A DNA stretch of 64,000 bases. Source: Corallium rubrum (lineage: Eukaryota; Cnidaria; Anthozoa; Scleralcyonacea; Coralliidae). The notes below the pieces were generated by a model. That model saw only the letters and a program-made list of their open reading frames with translations. It made no database searches and was not told the DNA's origin. This document shows, in pieces, positions 12,901 to 27,900 of the stretch (positions within the stretch are counted from its first letter, which is position 1; each line of letters begins with the position of its first letter). Made by a program: the position numbers and the translations under genes. Where the stretch lies: NCBI GenBank assembly GCA_964035015.1, contig OZ035997.1, positions 20,825,563 through 20,889,562 on the forward strand, given 5' to 3'.

Positions 12901-15900
12901 AATGCTTGATTGTATTCGTATTAAGTAAAACAAGAAAATACCAAAAAAACAATGTCCATGTCCCTTGGTCCATGAGTGCTCTATCCTATAAACAATGAAA
13001 CTGTCAAGTCTATTGTTATTTGTTAATTCAGCTAAATATCCAGTTAAAATGTTTGCATAATATCGAGCATTTTTACTCACAATTTTACTCAAAATTCAAC
13101 CAAAATTTAATATGTTTGTCCTTGGTCTATGGCCGACCCTTTCGCAAGTTACGTAAAAATGGTTCAATACTTTTTGAGATATCCTGGTGACAAATACACA
13201 ACAAACAAACAAACAAACAAACAAACAAACAAACAAACAAACAAACAAACAAACAAACAAACAAACAAACAAACAAACAAACAAACAAACAAACAAACAA
13301 ACAAACAAACAAACAAACAAACAAACAAACAAACAAACAAACAAACAAACAAACAAACAAACAAACAAATAAATAAATAAGTAAACAATCACCCAAACAA
13401 ACAAACTAGAGGTAAAAGCAACCTGGCGGATGTAATAAATCATTCAATGATTTGATTTGTTAGTCTTAATTTGTATTTTAGGTTTCAAGTACGGAAACAG
13501 TAACTCGCCCTCCGTTGAAAAAAGTAAAAGGTATACCATCGTTTTTAGACCAAAACTTTATTTTACTATAAATTTTTTTCAAATTATAATTTTATCCACA
13601 AAAAAATATGATTTTTGTATATGTATATATCAAATCAGGATGCTTCGGCGCCTCTCCGGCTCTAGTTATGTTTTTGGAACGATCTCTCACATCCTGACAC
13701 ATGCAAATCCTTGCTCACTTTCGTTGCAACAATATCTAAATATGATTGTAGTAATATTAGTAAAAGTAATAATGCTTGGACGTATGAGGATACATTTGTC
13801 ATGAATCTATCTTTATACGTCCGAGAATTGTTGCTTTTACCAATATCACAACAATTGTATTTAGACATTGTTGGCACGAAAGCGTTAAGTGTTGTCTCTA
13901 CACTAAGCAATCGCCTTTTTAATTAGTATAGGTAATAGCATGGTTTCGAGTGCAATTTGGAAAAAAACATGCACGAGTGAGTTTTTCAAAGACTATCAAA
14001 ATTGCATGAGTCCGAAGGACGAGTGCTATTTGAGGTCTTTGAAAAATTCACGAGTGCGTGTTTTTTCAAAATTGCACTCGAAACCATGCTATTACTTATT
14101 AATAATATACATGAAAATGTTAGACAAAATGTTCTTCCAGCTACGAAGTTACATACCACTCATTGCTCCACTTCTCGAAGCTTTAATGGTTGAAAACTGC
14201 TTCATTTTGTTCGCTAAATACGTCAAACGTTTTACTCATAGCATCTAACCTCTTCTAGTCTTCTTGCAGGGACTTTTATGACAATATTAAAGCAAAATTT
14301 ACTCTGTATTTCATCGAAATGTATTATATACATAAATATTGGATTTTCTCGTGAAGGAAAAACCATCCTTCAAAATCCGCATAGGCATTTCATTGGTTTT
14401 CCGGTAGTTTCCGGTTGTTTATTATCCAATCAGAATGCTTAATACTCATTGAAATTTGCACTTGTATTTCATTTTTCTGCACTGTATTACATCTTTTCTG
14501 CACTGTATTACATTGAAATTGCACTGCTCTCGACCAATCAGGATGCAGTAAGTTTGTCATGTATATTATTAAGCTTGTTATCCTGGATAGACCACAATGC
14601 ATTGCGAATTCAAGATGGCGCCGCTATTGGTGAAAAGGTCAATTACGAACACGTGTGGCACTATGGGATGACAGCAAACTGAATAGCAATGTCAAACTCG
14701 ACATGCTTTGAAAGATAAAATGAGAGGATATAGCAGCATTATTATTTTCGCCTTAGTGGAAACTGAAAAAAAATTTCAATAATGGAATATATTTGCATGT
14801 CATCGTCATAGTAATATAAACATTCGAACTTTACTGCAAAGTCTGACATAAAAAAACCCTGATTATAATATCTTTGTTTGTAAAAACGAATTTATACATA
14901 GAATTGGTACGACGACATTGTGGCATGAGTTAAAACGGAATATGATTGCGCTTCACAGAAAGCACTAATTAGTAAACAAGTCGTCGAATGAAAAGAATGA
15001 ATATATAATTTACACACCTAGGGCAATTTCTCGGATATCAAGAAGAAATGAAATGAATGGAAACCAGTATTTAAATTTTGATGGAAGCGGGAAAGTTCGG
15101 GAAAGTTTTGAGTTATAGTCGATCAACTATCACGTACAGACTTGGCTCTATGGTGACTTCTTTCTGCCACCATTTCATTTTTCATGCAATATTTGCAGAC
15201 GTCTTCCTGGTTGAAATGGCTCCTTTCACCCCTGAGAACAAAATGAGTTTTGATACGAAACAATCAACATACTTTATTTACAGGTCTGACAGATCGTTGG
15301 TAATTCTTGACGACATCTTTGTCGTTCTGTTTTACCACACATTATCTCATTAATATATATTTTAACTTACTGGATTCGTCTAAGCTTGACATGGCAAAAT
15401 ATTTAACTCGATAATTCAATTTTGGGCGAAACCGAAGGTCGAGCCTAATATTAAAATTGGAGACTTTCCATATCGGTTGAAGATGAATCCAATAAGTGTT
15501 TTATTATACCGAACAAATAATCATGCGTTTGACAAGTAAATATACGTTGTGCACTTGTCTAAAGATTGCTGTCCAATATGCAGCTAGTTGTACTACATCG
15601 TAAAATATTGGGCTGGCACGTGACGCTAATGTAGACATTTGATTGGACGATTATTTGTGAGTTTGATGTGTTTGCGGTACTTCTTAGTAACGTAAAACAG
15701 GTTTCCCTGCTATTCACAATCATACTTTAATATTTAGTTTCAGAAAATAAAGAACGAGAAGTTTCATTACAAGATGTTTTGGTAAGCAAGTATTTTTATT
15801 TACGGCATTAGTTGTTTTTATTTGCCCATTTAGACCTTGCGGGAAACGCCGCGAGTGACGTCACGATGGTCCGTAGGATAGCACAAGCTGGTTCGCTGAA

Positions 15901-18900
15901 ATATCATTACGAGTTCTCCCCTCCCTCCTGTGTCTAGAACTCAATGACGTCAAAATTGAAAATAAATCACCACTGGGCACCAATTTCGAACCGACAAATT
16001 AAATCGTCCACAAGCACAATAAACGAAAATGAAAAGGGTATTTCTCGAAAACAAAGGAAGATATCGTAAAACTACCAACATTTTTAAACATGATACTTTT
16101 CGGTCTTTTACTTAAGAAAGATTTATTTTTACTGGAGTTATAAGGAAAAAACTTAACAAAACTCACAAGAAAAAAAAGTTAGAAAAATGGATCAGAACAA
16201 ATCTCCAGTAAGTGCAGTTGCCATGGGAACCACATGCAGCGATGTAAAAGGCAATTTCTGTAATTAGCTTTGGTTAAAAGTGAAGTTAATTTGCATTGGT
16301 AAATTTGGAGATAAACGTAAAGATAAGAAAGATGAAGAGAAAGATGGTATGGCTTTAGCTATAAAAGTGAGTCGTGACGTCACGATGGTGCTGAGTCCTT
16401 TTTAGCCAGACTACTTGCGGTTGTCTTCTTTAATTTTGTGTATGTCTTTTTTTTCCTTTCTATGTTATTTTTTAAAAATAGCAGAATATCACTGTGTATT
16501 TGTTACTGTATAGTGTGGCCTCTGTTAATGAGATTTAGTGTAATTATCTAGCATTTTGCAGAGACAAATATCACGGTGATTAATTGATTGGCAAATAGTT
16601 CTTCTTAAGTTGATTTTTCCTTCTATTGTAAACAGAACAAGATCCATTCGCGATGAGCAGATTGATGCTCTTGGGCAATTGTTATATTGTTTTTTGATAT
16701 TAAAATATGTTTATATATATATATAAAAAAGAATTCTATGACGTCATAATTCAAAAGAACACGCAGGCTGTTCACCAACGTTGAGGCGTCGAAATGGCGC
16801 CATCCATGAGCCAAATATAGAAATGTGAAAACGTTATATAGCGAGAACAAAATCAGATATAACAAAACTATAAACATTAAGCATGATAATTATAGGTCTT
16901 TTATTTGAAAATAATTTTTTGATAGGAGTTTCCCTTCAAGTAAGCGACGTTGATGTTAGGTATACGGCATTTTTAAATGTAAAGCTCCGATTCCCAGTCA
17001 CACACTTACATTCTACTTTCTCGCAAATAATCGTTTGTTTCAAACTTTATTTTGCAATAATCAAATATTTTCAATTTTTTAAAATTTATTTCATTTTGTG
17101 TTTTGATGTTTGTATAGAAAGACGTTGTTTTTGTGCTCAGTGGCTTCAAGAATCCAGAGCGCGGTAATCTTCGAGATAAAGCTCTTGCTATGGGTGCTCG
17201 CTATCGCGTAGACTGGGACACAACTTGTACTCACTTAATGTAAGATATATTTCCATGCGGAATGATGTGTTGAAATACATGAATTTCTATAACTTCCCAA
17301 TATAACATTTTTCATATCTTAGATGTGCCTTTATCAATACACCAAAGTATAACCAAGTGAAAGGTGAGATCGCTTGCTTGCTTTTCTTGCTTCAGTTTTC
17401 TTGCTTGATTTTCTTGACTGTTTGTTTGTTTGTTTGTTTGTTTGTTTGTTTGTTTGTTTGTTTGTTTGTTTGTTTGTTTGTTTGTTTGTTTGTTTGTTTG
17501 TTTGTTTGTTTGTTTGTTTGTTTGTTTGTTTGTTTGTTTGTTTGTTTGTTTGTTTGTTTGTTTGTATGTTTGCTTGCTTTCTTTCTTTCTTGCTTGATCA
17601 CATGTCTGTGTCTTTTCGTTTGTTTGTTTGTTTGTTTGTTTGTTTGTTTGTTTGTTTGTTTGTTTGTTTGTTTGTTTGTTTGTTTGTTTGTTTGTTTGTT
17701 TGTTTGTTTGTTTGTTTGTTTGTTTGTTTGTTTGTTTGTTTGTTTGTTTGTTTGTTTGTTTGTTTGTTTGTTTGTTTGTTTGTTTGTTTGTTTGTTTGTT
17801 TGCTTGCTCGTCGCTTATTTAGACTTACATGTCTTTACTTAACTTTTTCTTATAGCAACTGGAAAGGGAAATATAGTAACCAAAAACTGGATATATGATT
17901 GTCACAAAAGGCGAAGAAGAATATCGGAAAAAAGGTTAAAACAATTAGAGTATTACTAGTTATTTACAATACAATAACTATTTTAACTATTAATGACAAT
18001 TACAATAACTATTATAACTATTAATAACAATTAATAACAATTACAATAACTATTTTAACTATTAATGACAATTAATAACAATTACAATTGTTATATATCT
18101 AGAGTTTCACCGGATACAACGATGACTGTCATTGGTTGGTTTGTGGTCACATGACCTTAGCTAAATTTCAATGTCTACCGAGCGGGTAATAATTGAGAAC
18201 TTATTGCCTGCTCGGTCAATAAGTTTTCAATTGTTGCCCACTTGCCCGCTAGAACTTTGAACTCTTCACGGCATCCTATAAACAAAAGCTTGTTTGGTAC
18301 GAAAAAAAGAATATTTATAGGCCTTCAAAGCATGTGTGAAGATTAACTGGAGAAAGGTATTGCTGTTCTTTTGTTCTGAGACTCATATTCGTTTGGTTGA
18401 AGTGAAATTACGGAGCCAGGCGAAATGTTTTGGTAAGTCTTAGCGTTTGTCTTTCGTGTACTTTCCCTTGATAAACGTCGAAATTATTCAGCGAAACTCA
18501 AGCTATATAACAAAACACTTAATGTCTGCTCCCTCGGGAAACAGTTAGTTTTGTTTTCCCTCGAGTCTCGATGTTTCCCTCGACTTCGTCTCGGGAAATA
18601 TCAAGACTCGAGGGAAAACAAAACTAACTGTTTCCCTCGGGAGCAGACATTAAGTGTATATAACTATTTTAACCAATTTACTCCAATTTGTGTTGATCAA
18701 AATTTTTGTTGATTTAATCCGGAATACGTAATTGTAAGAAATTGCAAGTTGGAAAACACTAAATGGTAAAAGTTTGTACATTATTTGAGCTAGCAAACAT
18801 TTCCAAGATACTATTTGGAGCTACTGTACATCATAAAACCCTCACGAAACTGATTTAAAGCAAAGCATGTTTAGGAGAGTGTAATGTTTAAAGAGATAAA

Positions 18901-21900
18901 GGAAAGAATTGTACGAGATCTATAAGTGAGTGACTCAAAAGGAAGAAGTGCGAACGTAAAGACCCATTCTAGGCGCCTCCCCTGATATAAATAGAGACCC
19001 TAAAATGATTTAATACAGAACACAGCACATAGATTATGGACCAGTTCCACAGACACCACAATGCACCACCACACTCGCCCAGCTCCAACTCCATTTACAT
19101 GATAAGACATATTATTTTGTTGCAGGTACAGATTGAGAGGTGATGACAGCGACAGCGAAGGTAGTACAGAAGACGAAGAAGAAAGTATAATCCAAGCAAA
19201 ACAAGCTAAACCACACAACTCCACTTCGTTGTCTAACCCTAAAGTACGTGACAGTTACTTTGCGTAAACAGTGATCATGATTTTCTGCTTTTTATGACAA
19301 ATTTGCTGCAATTTAATATTTTGTCTTCTTTAGAAGAATTTTCTTGAGCCAGATATTTAAACAAAAAAAAATTAATGATGGTTTAAACCATCTGAGTCCC
19401 TGCATGTAGTTCAGTGGTTGGAGCGTTTTACCGGCGATCAGAAGGTTGTACGTTGTACACACATATTCAACCTTACGTTCAAATCATCTGAGTCCAAGTA
19501 ACTCAATGGTTAGAGCGTCAAGCTTGTAGGTTTGAGTCCCGCTTGGGTGAATTAGCTGGAAGAACATTTACACTCATCGCTTACACTCCGAGCTAGCGTA
19601 AACAAATCTCTTCTCTTAACTGCAAAACAAACAAAAACAACAATCGTTTTACGGCCGTTTTCCCCGCTTACGCGGGGGTTGGCCGGCGGCTCTCCACAGC
19701 AGTTTCCTCCACTTCTCTCTCTCCGGAGCATCCTCCCTTTTCAACCCGCAATCTCTCATATCCCTTTCCACCACCTGACTCCATGTCATCCTCGGCCTTC
19801 CTCGTCCTCTTGTACCTTCCACCTCGAGCGACATGCTCTTCTTCACCCAGTCACCATCGTCTTTCCGCAGCACATGCCCCAACCATCTCACCCGGTTCCG
19901 CTTTATCACATCAGACACCAACTCAATCCCCATTCTTTCCCTCAGCTCCACACTCGGCACTCTATCCTTTAGCGATACACCACACATCCATCGCATCATC
20001 CTCATCTCTGTCCGCTCCAATCTCCCCCTCTCTTAACTGCAGTAGTTATAAAACAGTAGTTCGTAATGTGTCTGATCTGTACCACTGGGCTGCGCGGTAT
20101 TGCTGAACAAACCTAATTAGCTTTCAAGAAAAAGCTGTTATAGTTCATTAGTATAAATACACAGGTGATTATAGAAAATCACGCGCGCTGATTGGACGAG
20201 CTTACTTCGGATTAATTCTCGATAATCACCTACAGCGTTTATTCAAAATGGCCGCCAGCCAAGTTGTCAATGCAACAGACGAGGAAATTAACAATTTTAA
20301 ACAAAATGTTGTTCCTAAAAGTACGAAAATGTGTATTTATACTAAAACAATTAATTCGCTTCAGGCTCAGTGAATATCGGTGAATAATAACCTCGACTTC
20401 GTCTCGGTTATTATACAACGATATTCACCTCGCCTTCGGCGAATAATTGTTAATTATCGCGCTGCCAGGGTAATATATATTACTCACAATTGTTTATGTT
20501 ATTATTGTTTGAATATTCATTAGGTTTCAACAACACATGAATCTACTAAAGACAAATTAGATAGTGAAGGTAAAAACTATTTGTAGTGTGCTATATACGT
20601 AGGCACTGTTAAAACAACAATCGAAATATAGTAAGGTTTGATATACTGCCAAAACGGAGTACGTATATAGGAGTCTAACGTTTCGAGCGAAGGCCCTTCA
20701 TCAGAGAGAAATGTGACGAAGGGCCTTCGCTCGAAACGTTAGACTCCTACGGTCTTTATGTTTCGGCAGTATATCAAGCCTTGCTATATTTCGATTGTTG
20801 TAAAAACTATTAGTTTGTTTAAAAATAATATTTAGGCTGGAATTATAAATTGGTTTGTAATTTAGATATCTTAATTTTAGAAAGTACGTTAAGAGTTGTT
20901 GAAGAGCGTGGCGAAGCTTCAGCTGTTGGTTTGCCAGACAAGATTGAAACAACATCTGCAGGTAGAAAACAATCCGAAGATGACTTATCAAGTGGTCATG
21001 ATACAGAGGATGAAATTAGAAGGTACAATACACTACACTTTTTATTTTTCCCTTTTTCCCTTTAAAAAAAGTCTATTCACATGTATATTTAAATGAATTT
21101 TTAGGAACACTGACAACTATAGAAATATCCTTACAGTGTTAAAAATGCCTAGAGGCCAATAGAGTAGCCTGCATGCGTATAGTAGCTGGGGTGTTGACGG
21201 TAAATTAGGACACACGTAATATGAACAAGTTTTCTGATTACCTACTAGTAACCAAGCATACTGTTAATTACAAATTCGTCCCCATGCTCGTCACTTCGAA
21301 ATGAACTCTTTTACGTGAAAAAACTGTAAAAATTATCAAGATTGGCGTTTACAACTCGTAAGCCCTAATCAAACGAGAACGCAAGTCATCGCAAGTTGGC
21401 AGTCACGCTATCTCAGCCAGCCGCTCTGAATAGTTTCCCTAAAATATCATGTACCGTGACAAAGTTATGAAACCTTTATTTTGTTAATTTAGGGAGTTCG
21501 AACGACCGCCACAGAAATTCTGACTGCCAACTTGCGTTCTCGTTTGCTTAGGGCTTTAGTTTATGTTTGGAGTCACGATATGACAATCTCATTTATGCAG
21601 TGTGACGTAACTGTAATTTTCAAGTGATATTTCGAATTACTTGCCGTCGATTACACGGTACCGGACGAATTTGGAACCGGCCTCGAATTAGTACGGTTCC
21701 GTCTGTTTACACGGCGAAATAGGACGAATTCTAGACCGGTCCCGAATTAGTACGGTTCCGTCTGTTTACATGGCGAAATAGGACAATTCTAGACCGGTCT
21801 CGAATTAGTACGGTTCCGTCTGTTTACACGGCGAAATAGGACGAATTCTAGACCGGTCCCGAATTAGTACGGTTCCGTCTGTTTACACGGCGAAATAGGA

Positions 21901-24900
21901 CGAATTCTAGACCGGTCTCGAATTCGTCCGCTGGTACCGTGTAAACGTAGCCTGACTGTAATTCAAAAGAGATTGTGGACGACTTTCTTGCAATACACTT
22001 TTGAATTAGTTTATTTCCGACTTTTGTTTCTCAGCCAATCAAAGTTTCGTCTTCTGTAGATTCTGGACTAACCTTTTTTTCCCCCCGTTGTAATTATTGG
22101 CATCGCGGTGATGTTGTCGGTTTCACTGAACTGTTTTGTTTTTCTCCTCTCTCCTTCAGGGTAATGAATGACGAAGAAGATCCTTATGGTGGATCGACTG
22201 AATACGATACTGAAGACGACGACAAAGATGAAGGAAATATAAAACGACAAGGTGACGTTAATGGGTAGATGGATGGATTTGATTTGATTTTGAAATATAT
22301 ATTTGAAAACGATAGTTTTATCAAATTATTTTTTGTATGTTTTTAGTGTTTTCAGCTTGAGTTGATAAAGTACTTGTCACAAGTACTTGTCAAACACACG
22401 TACGGTTTGACTAGTTCCCAGGCGTATAAATATCGAAAACAACCTCGGTCTACCATCTGAGTTCCAGTGGCTCAATGGTGAGAGCGTCCGGCTGGCATTC
22501 GGAAGGTTGTGGGTTCGAGTCCCGTCTGGAGCTCAGAGTTTTTCTCTGAGTTTAGCTTACGACAGCTTGTGCAGCAAAAACATACGAAAAAACTTTATCA
22601 AATGGACTAATACATTTAATTTGCTATTCATAAAAGCCGTGTATTATTAAACAATATTTAAAAGGAATATTTACAAAATTTAACAATATAATATAGGTAA
22701 TACAGTAATACATTGATTAAGTTGGTGCAGATAGCAATCGATTTAATGGTTTTAAACTTTTTCAATGATGGTTCCTCTTAAATATCATCTAGTAAGGAAG
22801 TGCAAATAGTTTTGCACCAGTAAAAGCAAAACTAGAATTATAATAATCAGTTCTATTTTTTTGGGAGATCTAAATTTGACTTGGATTTACGGAGCTTTTA
22901 ATCATTTAAACTATTAGCAAATGTCAACATCCATAAATATACTGGTGCAATACCATGTACTATTTTATACTGGACAACTTTTTGTTTCGGTCTCATTTCC
23001 TTTAAGTTCATCAAGTTTAATTAGGTTAAAATCAGCTTCAGCTTTAATATAGGAGCTCCCGTAATAACACGATTCGCTTTATTTTGTATAGTTTTTGCAA
23101 TAGGTGAATTTCAGAGTATTGCGCGCGCATCATTTTGCACGGGAATTAGCGGGCTCTTGGCGGGCTCCACACAAAGTAAGCAATGGCAAACAGATCACTA
23201 GCGAGCCAACAACAGCAGAATAACAGTGTTAAACATCCAGAAACTGTATCTATATACTTTGTTGATTTTAAACAGTATGTTTACTTTGAGTGGAGTTTGC
23301 CAGTTTTTTGAACAATGATGCGCGCGCAACACCCTGAAACTCGCCTGTTGTTTATCTAATGAATCACTAATGCTGTCTCAAACATTTGAACAATAAATAA
23401 AGTATGGCTAAACAATTGCTCTATATAAAGACGCTAGATTTTGTTGGATGGGTGGGTGGGTGGGTGGGTGGATGAATAGATGCAACAGACGTGCTGTCTA
23501 AACTTGTCACTCTTCATATGTTACAGGTGAAAACACCAGTTCGCCATCGGTCAATCTGCTTGAGCTTCCAGATTTCTTTTCCAAAATGATTTTCTTTCTG
23601 TATGGTGAATTTGAAGCGGACGAAAGAAGAACACTTATTCGCTGTATAACAGCCTATGATGGGTAAGTTCTTTTTGAACAAGTGCACTAGTGAGTGTAGA
23701 GTGAGTGTATGGATAGCATAGGATAGTCGTGTACTCTAGGGTGAGTATAAGATCAGTGTGAAGAGTGAGTGTAGGGTGAGTGTGTGGATAGCATAGGATA
23801 GTCGTGTACTTTAGGGTGAGTATAGGATCAGTGTGAAGAGTGAGTGTAGGGTGAGTGTGTGGATAGCATAGGATAGTCGTGTACTCTAGGGTGAGTATAG
23901 GATCAGTGCAGAGTGAGTGTAGAGTGAGTGTGGATAGCATAGGATGATTGTGTACTCTAGAGTGAGTATAAGATCAGTGTTCGTTCGGATCGGATCGGAT
24001 CGGATCGGATTTTCTACTTTTTTACACGCATCAGTTCACTTTTGTCGTTGTTTTTGTCACAAAATTAACAAATTCACTAGTTGTATGCACGTTGCACCTT
24101 TGAGTGACTATGGTGTACTTTAGGGTGAGTATAGGATCAGTGTGAATGGAAGGATATTAAAGATTGATTATTTTAATTGATTGTGAGTGTGTGAATCCTA
24201 GGTTATTTGTAAACATTAACTTGCAATCAGGCCCTATTATGAAAGTCTGAACGCAGGTTATGTAAACACTAACCATGTTTGTCTGTTTTTTTTCTTAACT
24301 TTAGAGAACTGGAGGAATATATGAATGAGAAAGTAAAGTACGTTATCACAAAAGAGAACTGGGATGATAACTTTAATGAGGTATGCAATTATATTTTAAC
24401 TTTTGTAAGAATGAAGACAAAATAACAAGAATCTTGTCAGCCGTTATATACAAGCAATCTTTAAATATTATGCTAGTTACCGCCGATGGGCGTCGAAAGA
24501 TGGCGTTGAGTGTGAGGGCGCAAACTATAATCCAGGACAAAATGTATGTGGACGCAGCGCGCGCTTTTGTATTATTATTAAAAATTTTAATTGGAACCCA
24601 GAAAAGACCCTCTGCCCCTCCCCCAGTCAATGTTGGTAAATGTATAGATGGGCATATAAACCTAGCATCTTTTTGCTTATCGGGCGTGGGGGAAAAAACA
24701 CAACATTGATGTTGGGAAAAGGGAAGGAACGTTTTCTTTAGGTAGCAATTTGGAAAAAGGGAGAAAGTAGGTAACTCATGTTGAATGATTTGCAGTGTCG
24801 ACATAATTTTGTCCAAGATTGTAGTTCACGGCGAAGACGTTTTCTGGTGCGGGTGGTGGCATGCCTTTTCGGACTATTTTCACCCTACATGGACTACCGA

Positions 24901-27900
24901 ATATATAATGCTTTTTACACAATCTGATTGGCTTTTCAATCTCGGGATATCCTGGACCAAAAAAACCAAGACGAAAAACAACGTGACATTGAGATTAGCT
25001 CGGGGATGATGCAATGTAAACTGCTGTATTGGTATTTGCATTATTTTGGCCGAACAAATAGAATTCCCCATGCATAGTGAGACAAGACTACCATGCTTCA
25101 ATATCTTCGTAGTTCAAGTTCTATTTACACTATTTAATACGGCTGTTTACCGGAGGGAATAACATGTTTTGTTTTGTAGATACATAATATAATTACATTA
25201 AGATAATAGAGAGCAAAAAATGTGTGGAGAGAACAAAATAGCACAAGCATCTAGTGTCTAGAGAAGTGATCAATTTTTGCGTACAACTTATTCGCCGCGA
25301 TAAAATCACACGTGCGTATTACCTCGTCCTCGACTAGCTATAATGTAACATAGTGGTGCAGTTGTGATTAGATAAGCTTGCACCAATTCGTCCAATTGGT
25401 GAAAATCAATTTTAAAAAGTTCAACAACGACGTTGCAGATGGAGATTATAAACTCGATAACAGCAGCCTCTTACCCATCCTCCAGACGCTTTCCTCCAAT
25501 TCTTCCTGGTCTCTCCCCGCGCGGCCCACGCGGCAGCATTGCAAACACAAGCGCCTGGTTACGAGGTTGGTAGACAGTACTTATAATATACAGTACTTAA
25601 AATATCCGATGTCTTATATTTTATTAATTATTCTCACACAATTCACATTTTCACACTCCATCTTTTTAATATCTGCAAGCAGTTGATCGCTACAGATCAT
25701 CAGGTATGCACTGGTTCAACTGCACTGCTCACACGGAAACATTGGCGCGTTAAGTTTGTTTATAATTAACAATTAGACAACGAGCCCGAGTTTTCTATGA
25801 GCGAATAGTCAACGAGGCGAAGCCGAGTTGACTATCGCTCATAGAAAACGAGGGCGAGTTGTCTAATTGTTTTAGTATAAATTTACCAACAAAAGTTAAA
25901 TAAATTCTCGACCATAACATATTCTTTGAGGCTCGTTTAATACATTTTTTAACTGCCAACAACAAACGTTCAACAGTCATTTCGGACATCTCCTTGGCCC
26001 GTTCAGTAACTGATGGAAAAGTAAGTTTTCTTGCATAATTTAGCATGGATTTTCATGTACAATATTGAAACAATAGATATCCACTCATTTGATTTGTAAA
26101 AATGACAAAAAGTTGAAAGAAACATTCAATTTAGCGTATAGTTTACATCACGAAATCTTGTCAACAGCAAGCGTAATTTTGAAATGTGTTTTGTTTGCGG
26201 TTATTTCGTTTTAAACGAACACTGATAAACAAATTAACGGTCTTACCATTAATAATTTCCATTCTAACCATTTTGTAGCCGGTTTTGTTTTCTGTAGAAT
26301 GTATTGCTTCGCCTAAATGTTCAATTTCTTCTTTCATTTGCCAACTCCGTTATAATTTCGGCGCCATTGTTGCTTAACAGAACAACCGCTGGCTCTAATG
26401 ATCATTGTTCGTGCTATACTACGCATTTTGTCATTGGTCAATTTTTTTAAATGAATGACTTTCAGTGGTTTATCCCAGAGGTTTATATCACCAATTATAA
26501 ACTCCTGCAATAGCCAATGAACTTCGAGGATTCGCATTATAAACTTTTAAATTTATACTAATCAAGAATATAAACTTTATGTAGCTGTCCCGGTTGTCGA
26601 AACAACTTTGCTTTATCCGAAACTAGATAATGAAGTAATTAAGTTCACCGAAGTGTTTAGAAATGTGGTCTAGTTCAAGGAATAAGCTACTCCCCGGCGA
26701 CAATTGAGATTTCCCCCCGATTTTATTCCGATATATTTCCGACTATTTTTAGAATTTTTAAAAAGCGGAAGATTTTACATTTTTAATACAGATTTACCAT
26801 TATTCCAATTGAAAATATTCAGATATTTAGTACACTATTCTGACTGATAAAAGTGTGTGCAAAGCTCATGTCATGGCAACGTTGGTGCATATCAACTGTG
26901 ACGTCACACTTACTTTTTAAAGCCATTTCCAAATTTGCCATTTTAGATTTGACAAGAGTTCTATAGTTATAAAAATATCGGTATCTTGGTGATGCAGTTA
27001 GTAGACAAAAATCATATTCATCATCTTGAAAATGAATGAATGAAAATAGGTGATATCCATAAATATTAAATATTAACAAGTTTTAAAATAATATTATAGA
27101 GCCTTTTAAAATCTAAGGTACTCTTAACTTGTCTAATAGTCTAATATCCTGGTCAACACGAGAAATAAATTTCATATTTCCACACATCCATGTATTGTTC
27201 TGTTTATTATATAAAAAAATTGTCTATGCCTTGCAAAAATTGCATTAAACTATAATGCTGATTCAGCGATAATCGTCATGTGAGATTAGCATGAATAATC
27301 ACACATGTGAGATTATCACTTTTATTAGTGACGGAAAAATCAATAAAACACTCTATTTTATATAATAAATAGGTATAATACATGAAATCGAAATAATTTA
27401 CATTTACTAGCAGTGAAGAGAAATTGGGGTGAACAAAAGACTAAATCACCACGCATATCCTGGTCAACACTCGAAATAAATTTCATATTTCCGCACATCC
27501 ATGTATTTATTCTCTATGATTATCTTTCATAGCAGTTAGTGTCATATTAAGAATGGATAAACCATTTGAATTTTATGAAACACAAGCAACGACTATAGTG
27601 ACGTATCCTTGAAATATCACCCCAGCCCAATCCCCTTAAGGGCGTCTTTTGCGGAACTGTGAAGTGGACGATCTAAAATGATCTTAGCAGCTTTGTTTTG
27701 CAGTATTTGCAAGTTCTTCATTAAAACAATATTATTTAAGCGATAAACAAGTCGAAGTCTTTGTAAAAATCGTTGATGAAAATGTCTAAAGAAGGTTATA
27801 CTTGGGAAACCTGTGTTTTGAAACAGACAACGTCTCCGTACTGAAAGACAAGGCGAAGCTGTTCATCTTGATACATTTCAAAAATTAAACTGCATTGTTT

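Noticed and set aside
16305..16350. Extra XRCC1 exon (DKRKDKKDEEKDG) between 15781 and 17118
   Set aside because: The acidic/basic peptide is plausible, but the acceptor does not give a phase compatible with the flanking exons, which already join in phase 0.
22461..22533. Functional tRNA-Ala(GGC) gene
   Set aside because: The G3:U70 identity pair is absent, GGC is not a usual eukaryotic Ala anticodon, and the attached SINE tail is shared with other loci.
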